From an uncultured Alphaproteobacteria bacterium (GTDB taxonomy: Bacteria; Pseudomonadota; Alphaproteobacteria; HIMB59; GCA-002718135): 27,140 nt of DNA. The notes beneath the pieces were generated by a model. The model had not been told where the DNA came from, ran no database searches, and saw only the letters and a program-made list of their open reading frames with translations. This document shows positions 22,537 to 27,140 of the stretch, piece after piece. Location: the NCBI GenBank assembly GCA_902517315.1, contig CABYBP010000015.1:1-27140 (forward strand), given 5' to 3'. Every line of letters starts with the position of its first letter. The first letter of the stretch is position 1. The position numbers and the translations under genes were made by a program.

Positions 22537-23541
22537 ATGGGAAATCAATTAAATGATAATGATTTTGGTACAAGAGATAAAAGAAATCATTGGAAACCCT
22601 TTGGTACAATAAGTATTAACCCGCCTAAAGATATATTTTTTAACCCAATAAAATTTTTAAAGTATTTTTTTAAATTTCCAGGAATTTTTTTCCCATGGAC
22701 TTTTGTTTTTGCAGCAATAACAGTTGCTACATATCTTTTTTTGACTCCTTCTTTAGAGACAATGAAGACTTTTGAAATAGGATGGATATCCTATATATTT
22801 TTCAGAAATGCAGTTATTATTTTGATTTGGACAGGCTTCTTTCATTTAAGACTGAAGACACAAGGAACTTCATTTAAGTATAATCCACGACCTTTGGAAA
22901 AAAATAACTCTACATTTTTATTTAATGATCAGACTAAAGATAACCTATTCTATACTTTTTGTAGCGCTATTCCGTTGTGGACAGCTTATGAAGTAATTAC
23001 ATTTTGGGCATTTGCAAATCAAATAATTCCATATGTTAGCTGGGAGGTTTATCCAATATATTGTTGCTTTATGTTTTTTCTTGTCCCGTTTATAAGAGAC
23101 GCACATTTTTACTTAACTCATAGACTATTGCACTGGGCACCCCTTTATAAAATTGCACATAAAGTTCACCATCGTAATACGAACACAGGTGCTTGGTCAG
23201 GTATGTCTATGCATCCAATAGAGCACATACTCTATTTTTCAGGAATTTTAGTTCATTGGATTATCCCCTCACATCCTCTTGTTGCAATGTATCATGTATT
23301 TCATGCCGGTTTAGCACCTACACCTGGACATACGGGATACGAGAAAATGACTTTCAAAAATGGTGTTTCAATTCCAACAGGTGATTATATGCATTACATT
23401 CATCATAAATATTTTGAATGTAATTACTCAGGTGGAAATACTAGTTTCTTAGACAAACTAATGGGTACATTTCATGATGGATCTGAAGACGCAACCAAAG
23501 AAGTAATGGCTCGTATCAAAGATAAAGCCCATTACCTGTAA
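22537..23541 (+). CDS. sterol desaturase/fatty acid hydroxylase family protein
   Basis: 334 residues, about four membrane helices. The histidine motifs of the family are H195-R-L-L-H199, H208-K-V-H-H212 and H286-Y-I-H-H290, with MHPIEH between them. This family differs in fold details from the two desaturase-like proteins but uses the same kind of di-iron centre; members hydroxylate sterols, lipids or carotenoids, or cleave ether lipids. Bacteria of this kind lack sterols, so a lipid or small-molecule role is more likely. It is 38 bases after desaturase copy 2 and could use the same Rieske protein. A TATAAA stretch at about 22526-22531 might be a weak internal promoter. Confidence 0.88.
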   Translation: MGNQLNDNDFGTRDKRNHWKPFGTISINPPKDIFFNPIKFLKYFFKFPGIFFPWTFVFAAITVATYLFLTPSLETMKTFEIGWISYIFFRNAVIILIWTGFFHLRLKTQGTSFKYNPRPLEKNNSTFLFNDQTKDNLFYTFCSAIPLWTAYEVITFWAFANQIIPYVSWEVYPIYCCFMFFLVPFIRDAHFYLTHRLLHWAPLYKIAHKVHHRNTNTGAWSGMSMHPIEHILYFSGILVHWIIPSHPLVAMYHVFHAGLAPTPGHTGYEKMTFKNGVSIPTGDYMHYIHHKYFECNYSGGNTSFLDKLMGTFHDGSEDATKEVMARIKDKAHYL

Positions 23542-23585
23542 ACTTATCTTCATAAATTTTTAATTTTATTATATTGATCTTAATT

Positions 23586-24461
23586 ATGAGTAAGGTCGAA
23601 TTATATAAAGATGTAAATAATAGTTTAGGAGAAGGTATTACTTGGTCTTCAATTGATCAAAGTTTATTTTGGGTTGATATTAAACCAAAATCAGTTTTGT
23701 ACAGAATTAAATTTGATAATGAAAAAATAGAAACTTTTGATTTACCAGACTTTGTAACAGCTACGTCAATAATCTCCAAGAATGAAATTGCTTTAGTCTC
23801 AAATAATGGAGTAAATAAATTTAACTTTCAATCTGAAAAATATGAAAGAATAATTAATGTTGAAGATGATATTGCAACAAATAGATCAAATGATGGCGCA
23901 TGTGATGCTAAGGGCAGGCTTTGGTTTGGGACGATGCAAAATAATTTTAATCAAGATGGAAGCGCAAAATCTTTAAATGCTAAATCTGGTAATTTATATT
24001 GTTTATCTGATAATAAGGTAAATATTGTTGAAACAAATCTTGGAATACCCAATACATTTGTTTGGAGTCCCGATAACACAAAATTTTATTTTGCTGATAC
24101 AACTGAAGGATCATTACTTGAATATAATTTTAATTTAGATGAAGGTATTTTATCAGACAAAAAAATTTTTTTTGATTTTGATAAAGGTGCTCCAGATGGA
24201 TCAACTATTGATAGCGATGGATTTATTTGGAATTGTCGTTGGGGTGGATCATGTGTTGTGAAAATTGATCCAAAGGGCAGGGTTGATCAAATTTTTGAAC
24301 TACCTGTTGAAAATGTAACAAATTGTGTTTTTGGTGGAAATGATCTCAAAACTCTATTTATTACTACCGCCAATAATTCAGATAAAAATGAATATGATGG
24401 TAGTTTATTTGCATTAAATGTAAATACTCCTGGAATTGAAGATAATAAATTTAAAATTTGA
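23586..24461 (+). CDS. SMP-30/gluconolactonase family lactonase
   Basis: 291 residues, six-bladed propeller of the SMP-30/LRE type. The divalent-metal ligands of the family are found: E16 in SLGEG, N102-D103 in RSNDGACD, and D204 in PDGSTID; the WFGTM and WGGSCVVKIDPKGRV blade motifs agree. Such enzymes hydrolyse sugar lactones to aldonic acids. I start at ATG 23586; a TTG at 23574 in frame would add four residues (MILI) without a better ribosome site. It is 30 bases before the IlvD/Edd dehydratase, whose substrate is an aldonic acid, so the two act in sequence. The sugar remains open. Confidence 0.9.
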   Translation: MSKVELYKDVNNSLGEGITWSSIDQSLFWVDIKPKSVLYRIKFDNEKIETFDLPDFVTATSIISKNEIALVSNNGVNKFNFQSEKYERIINVEDDIATNRSNDGACDAKGRLWFGTMQNNFNQDGSAKSLNAKSGNLYCLSDNKVNIVETNLGIPNTFVWSPDNTKFYFADTTEGSLLEYNFNLDEGILSDKKIFFDFDKGAPDGSTIDSDGFIWNCRWGGSCVVKIDPKGRVDQIFELPVENVTNCVFGGNDLKTLFITTANNSDKNEYDGSLFALNVNTPGIEDNKFKI

Positions 24462-24491
24462 TTTTTTACTTTAATTAGATAAGATTTTTTT

Positions 24492-26225
24492 ATGAATAAA
24501 AAAAATAAATATAGATCTTCTGATTGGTATAATTCTAAATCACATAGAAGAGATACTTTTATTCATAGAGGCTGGATGAGAAATCAAGGCCATCCAAATC
24601 ACTTGTTTGATGGACGTCCTGTAATTGGTATTTGTAATACCTGGTCAGAGCTAACACCTTGCAATGGTCATTTTAGGGAGATAGCAGAGTCTGTTAAAAA
24701 AGGTGTTTATGAGGCGGGAGGCTTTCCTTTAGAATTTCCAGTTTTTTCCGCAAGTGAATCAAATTTAAGACCAACAGCTATGTTGTTTAGAAATTTAGCA
24801 AGTATGGATGTTGAAGAAGCAATAAGAGGTAATCCTATTGACGGAGTCGTATTGCTAATGGGTTGTGATAAGACAACACCTTCATTGATGATGGGTGCTG
24901 CAAGTGTTGATCTTCCTACAATAGGTGTATCAGGTGGCCCAATGCTTAATGGACATCATCAAGGGGAAACAATAGGTTCTGGAACAGGAGTTTGGAAACT
25001 TGATGCAGATTTAAATGCAGGCATAATAACAGAAGAAGATTTTATAAATGCAGAAATTTCAATGAGTAGATCAAAAGGTAACTGCATGACAATGGGGACT
25101 GCATCAACAATGGGTTCAATGGTAGAAGCATTAGGAATGTCACTTCCAGGAAATGCTGCAATACCTGCAGTGGACTCTAGAAGATATGCTTTAGCACATA
25201 TGTCTGGAAAAAGAATTGTTGAAATGGTCAAGGAAGATATAACGATGTCAAAAATTATTACAAAAAAATCATTTGAAAATGCAATTAAAGTAAATGGAGC
25301 AATAGGTGGATCTACAAATGCAGTTATTCATTTAGCTGCAATTGCAGGTCGAATGGAAATTGACTTAGATTTAGATGATTGGAATAAATGTGGAGATGGA
25401 ATTCCAACATTAGTAAATTTACAGCCTTCAGGAAAGTATTTAATGGAGGATTTTTATTATGCAGGTGGTGTTCCAGTTGTCATAAAAAGATTAATGGAAA
25501 AAAAATTACTAGATGAAAATTCAATGACTGTTAATGGAAAAACTATAGCTGAAAATAACATAAATGCTAAATGTTGGAACAATGACGTTATAAAAGAATT
25601 TGAAAATCCTTTAACAAAAAATGGAGGAATAAAAATTCTAAGAGGTAATATAGCTCCAAATGGTGCAATTATTAAACCATCAGCTGCATCACCAGAATTA
25701 ATGAAACATACTGGAAAAGCAGTAGTTTTTGAAAGCGTAGAAGAGTTTCATGAAAAGATTGATAATCATAATTTAGATGTTGATGAAAATTCAATATTAG
25801 TTTTAAAAAATTGTGGACCAAAGGGTTATCCTGGTATGGCTGAAGTTGGTAATATGCGTCTTCCACAGAAAGTTCTTAAGAAAGGTGTTAGAGATATGAT
25901 TAGAATATCTGACGCGAGAATGAGTGGAACAGCATATGGTACGGTAATACTTCATACATCTCCAGAAGCTGCAGTTAAGGGTCCTTTAGCAGCAGTTCAA
26001 AATGGGGATGAAATAGAAGTAGATGTTGATCAAGGTACAATGAATTTAAAAGTTGATGATGAAACAATAAAAAATCGTCTAGAAAATTATTCACCTGTTG
26101 TTCCAGAAATCACAGGTGGTTATCAAAAAATGTATATCGAACATGTTATGCAAGCTGACAAAGGAGCAGATTTAGATTTTCTAATTGGAAAAAGAGGCGC
26201 TGAAGTTAAAAGACATAGCCACTAA
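24492..26225 (+). CDS. IlvD/Edd family dehydratase, pentonate (L-arabinonate/D-xylonate) type
   Basis: 577 residues. [2Fe-2S] ligands fall at C57 (LTPCNGH), C125 (MGCDKTTP) and C198 (GNCMTMG), and the catalytic serine at S478 (ARMSG). Each is exactly two below the positions I recall for the L-arabinonate dehydratase of Rhizobium leguminosarum (59, 127, 200, 480), so it belongs to the sugar-acid group, not to branched-chain amino acid IlvD. It removes water from an aldonate to give a 2-keto-3-deoxy acid in the cytosol. It follows the lactonase gene in the same direction. The true substrate (arabinonate, xylonate, fuconate or other) cannot be fixed. It ends 3 bases before a convergent second dehydratase gene. 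Confidence 0.92.
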   Translation: MNKKNKYRSSDWYNSKSHRRDTFIHRGWMRNQGHPNHLFDGRPVIGICNTWSELTPCNGHFREIAESVKKGVYEAGGFPLEFPVFSASESNLRPTAMLFRNLASMDVEEAIRGNPIDGVVLLMGCDKTTPSLMMGAASVDLPTIGVSGGPMLNGHHQGETIGSGTGVWKLDADLNAGIITEEDFINAEISMSRSKGNCMTMGTASTMGSMVEALGMSLPGNAAIPAVDSRRYALAHMSGKRIVEMVKEDITMSKIITKKSFENAIKVNGAIGGSTNAVIHLAAIAGRMEIDLDLDDWNKCGDGIPTLVNLQPSGKYLMEDFYYAGGVPVVIKRLMEKKLLDENSMTVNGKTIAENNINAKCWNNDVIKEFENPLTKNGGIKILRGNIAPNGAIIKPSAASPELMKHTGKAVVFESVEEFHEKIDNHNLDVDENSILVLKNCGPKGYPGMAEVGNMRLPQKVLKKGVRDMIRISDARMSGTAYGTVILHTSPEAAVKGPLAAVQNGDEIEVDVDQGTMNLKVDDETIKNRLENYSPVVPEITGGYQKMYIEHVMQADKGADLDFLIGKRGAEVKRHSH

Positions 26226-26228
26226 ATA

Positions 26229-27140
26229 TTATTGATGAATTTCAAAGTTATCTAAATATTTCTCTGATAACTCAATCCCTAATCCGTGCTTATTTTCATC
26301 TAATTCAATAAAACCATTTTTTGCTTGAGGTTCTCCATCAAAAATATACCAAAATAATTCATTACCAATTTCTACTGGCCAGAATGGAAAATATTCAACA
26401 ATAGGAGCGTTGACTGAACTCATGGAAATATGAAAATTATGGACTTGTCCAGCATGAGGAATAACTGGTATTTGAAATGCTTCAGCTAAAGCAGAAATTT
26501 TATGTGCCTGTGTTATTCCACCAACTCTATTCGTATCAAATTGCACTACGTCAATTGCTTTTTTTTCTAGTAATTGTCTAAAACCAAAAAGTGTATATTC
26601 ATGTTCACCACCAGATATAGGAGTTCTACATGAAGCTTTTAGATCTGCATAACCATCAATATCATCAGCAATAACTGGTTCTTCTAACCAACGAAGATTT
26701 TCATTATCAACTAATCTCATCATTCTTTTTGCATATTCAAATGTCCATCCCATATATACATCAGCCATAAGATCAACATTATCACCAACAACTGATCGTA
26801 CTGTTTTGATTAACTCAATATTCTTGTGCATACCTTCAGCACCATCAGTGGGACCCCAACCAAGTCTTAATTTCATCGCTTTAAAACCTTGATCTACATA
26901 ATCTTTAGCTTCTTTTGCAAGACTATCGAGAGGTTGACTATAAAGCTTACTTGCATAACAAGGGAGTTTGGATTTAGTTTTTCCACCTAATAATTTGAAT
27001 ACAGGTTGTTTCGCAGATTTTCCAAGTGCATCCCATATTGCAATATCAACAGCACTAATAGCTGTCATACCTACACCTTTTCTTCCCCAAGCTAGCGTTT
27101 GTCGATACATCTTTTGCCATATGTGTTCATAATCCCATAT
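26229..27140 (-). CDS. enolase-superfamily sugar-acid dehydratase (L-rhamnonate dehydratase-like), 5' end outside window
   Basis: The minus-strand frame is open to the edge of the window: 10 codons precede the ATG at 27110 (reading IWDYEHIWQK), and such sequence is also conserved in the family, so the gene starts beyond it. 303 residues are seen. Metal ligands of the mandelate racemase group are visible in LMADVYMGW (Asp), RWLEEPV (Glu) and ISGGEHEY (Glu), and the catalytic histidine is in IPHAG. The similarity of GRKGVGMTAISAVDIAIWD and EHEYTLFGFRQLLE to E. coli RhmD is marked. These enzymes dehydrate acid sugars to 2-keto-3-deoxy acids. The convergent neighbour does the same chemistry with an iron-sulfur cluster. 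Whether the substrate is rhamnonate, fuconate or another acid is unknown. Confidence 0.9.
   Translation of the reverse strand: MWDYEHIWQKMYRQTLAWGRKGVGMTAISAVDIAIWDALGKSAKQPVFKLLGGKTKSKLPCYASKLYSQPLDSLAKEAKDYVDQGFKAMKLRLGWGPTDGAEGMHKNIELIKTVRSVVGDNVDLMADVYMGWTFEYAKRMMRLVDNENLRWLEEPVIADDIDGYADLKASCRTPISGGEHEYTLFGFRQLLEKKAIDVVQFDTNRVGGITQAHKISALAEAFQIPVIPHAGQVHNFHISMSSVNAPIVEYFPFWPVEIGNELFWYIFDGEPQAKNGFIELDENKHGLGIELSEKYLDNFEIHQ

Noticed and set aside
23574..23585. TTG start for the SMP-30 lactonase
   Set aside because: It adds only MILI before the ATG at 23586, with no ribosome site favouring it; the family N-terminus fits the ATG.
26223..26232. Frameshift or broken gene at the IlvD/Edd and enolase junction
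   Set aside because: Both reading frames are intact to proper stop codons on opposite strands; the genes are simply convergent and closely packed.

Overview
The window is very AT-rich (about 30% G+C by eye), densely packed and mostly in short operons whose genes overlap or nearly touch. The gene families (threonine synthase followed by a mitochondrial-processing-peptidase-like M16 protease, a DUF6494 protein, a ScsB/DsbD-like protein with a Prx5-type peroxiredoxin, MocE-type Rieske ferredoxin, FrcA-like sugar ABC transporter) point to a streamlined marine alphaproteobacterium of the SAR11 / HIMB59 / AEGEAN-169 kind. I cannot fix the clade from sequence alone. No tRNA, rRNA, CRISPR array, insertion sequence or phage gene was seen.

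Layout. (1) 1-3627: housekeeping operon of an M32 carboxypeptidase (5' end outside the window), thrC and an M16 protease. (2) 3652-5070: a DUF6494 gene on the minus strand, divergent from an Ogt-type DNA repair gene and a class I glutamine amidotransferase. (3) 5105-7318: a TIM-barrel sugar isomerase/epimerase-like protein and a Gfo/Idh/MocA dehydrogenase, a usual pair in polyol or 3-keto-sugar catabolism. (4) 7319-10995: an ammonium-transporter locus. Two paralogous amt genes each follow a leader holding two glutamine-riboswitch (glnA RNA type) aptamers in tandem. The leaders are identical over 154 bases although the coding sequences have clearly diverged. A small winged-helix protein is encoded between them and there is no glnK. 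(5) 11013-15078: a small basic ORF, yqgE on the minus strand, then a DsbD/ScsB-like protein, a peroxiredoxin and a short-chain dehydrogenase. (6) 15075-17850, minus strand: a CUT2-type sugar ABC transporter with an intrinsic-terminator-like attenuator after the binding-protein gene. (7) 18040-23541: a membrane di-iron oxygenase cluster of two paralogous fatty-acid-desaturase-fold proteins, their FAD reductase and Rieske ferredoxin, a divergent PanB-like protein and a sterol-desaturase-family protein. (8) 23586-27140: an SMP-30 lactonase, an IlvD/Edd dehydratase of the pentonate type and, convergently, an enolase-superfamily dehydratase resembling L-rhamnonate dehydratase (5' end outside the window).

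How the parts may work together. Regions 6 and 8, with the SDR at 14341, supply import, oxidation, lactone opening and dehydration steps of a non-phosphorylative sugar-acid pathway. Region 7 is a self-contained electron-transfer and oxygenase module (NAD(P)H -> FAD reductase -> Rieske -> di-iron enzyme) of unknown substrate. With regions 3 and 6 it mirrors the protein families of rhizobial rhizopine (moc) catabolism, which makes oxidative demethylation or hydroxylation of a methylated small molecule a reasonable hypothesis. In region 4 the expected logic is that high glutamine shuts down ammonium uptake. Both leaders carry a shared UUUCCAU element able to pair with the AUGGAG Shine-Dalgarno region of each amt gene, so control at translation initiation is the leading model.
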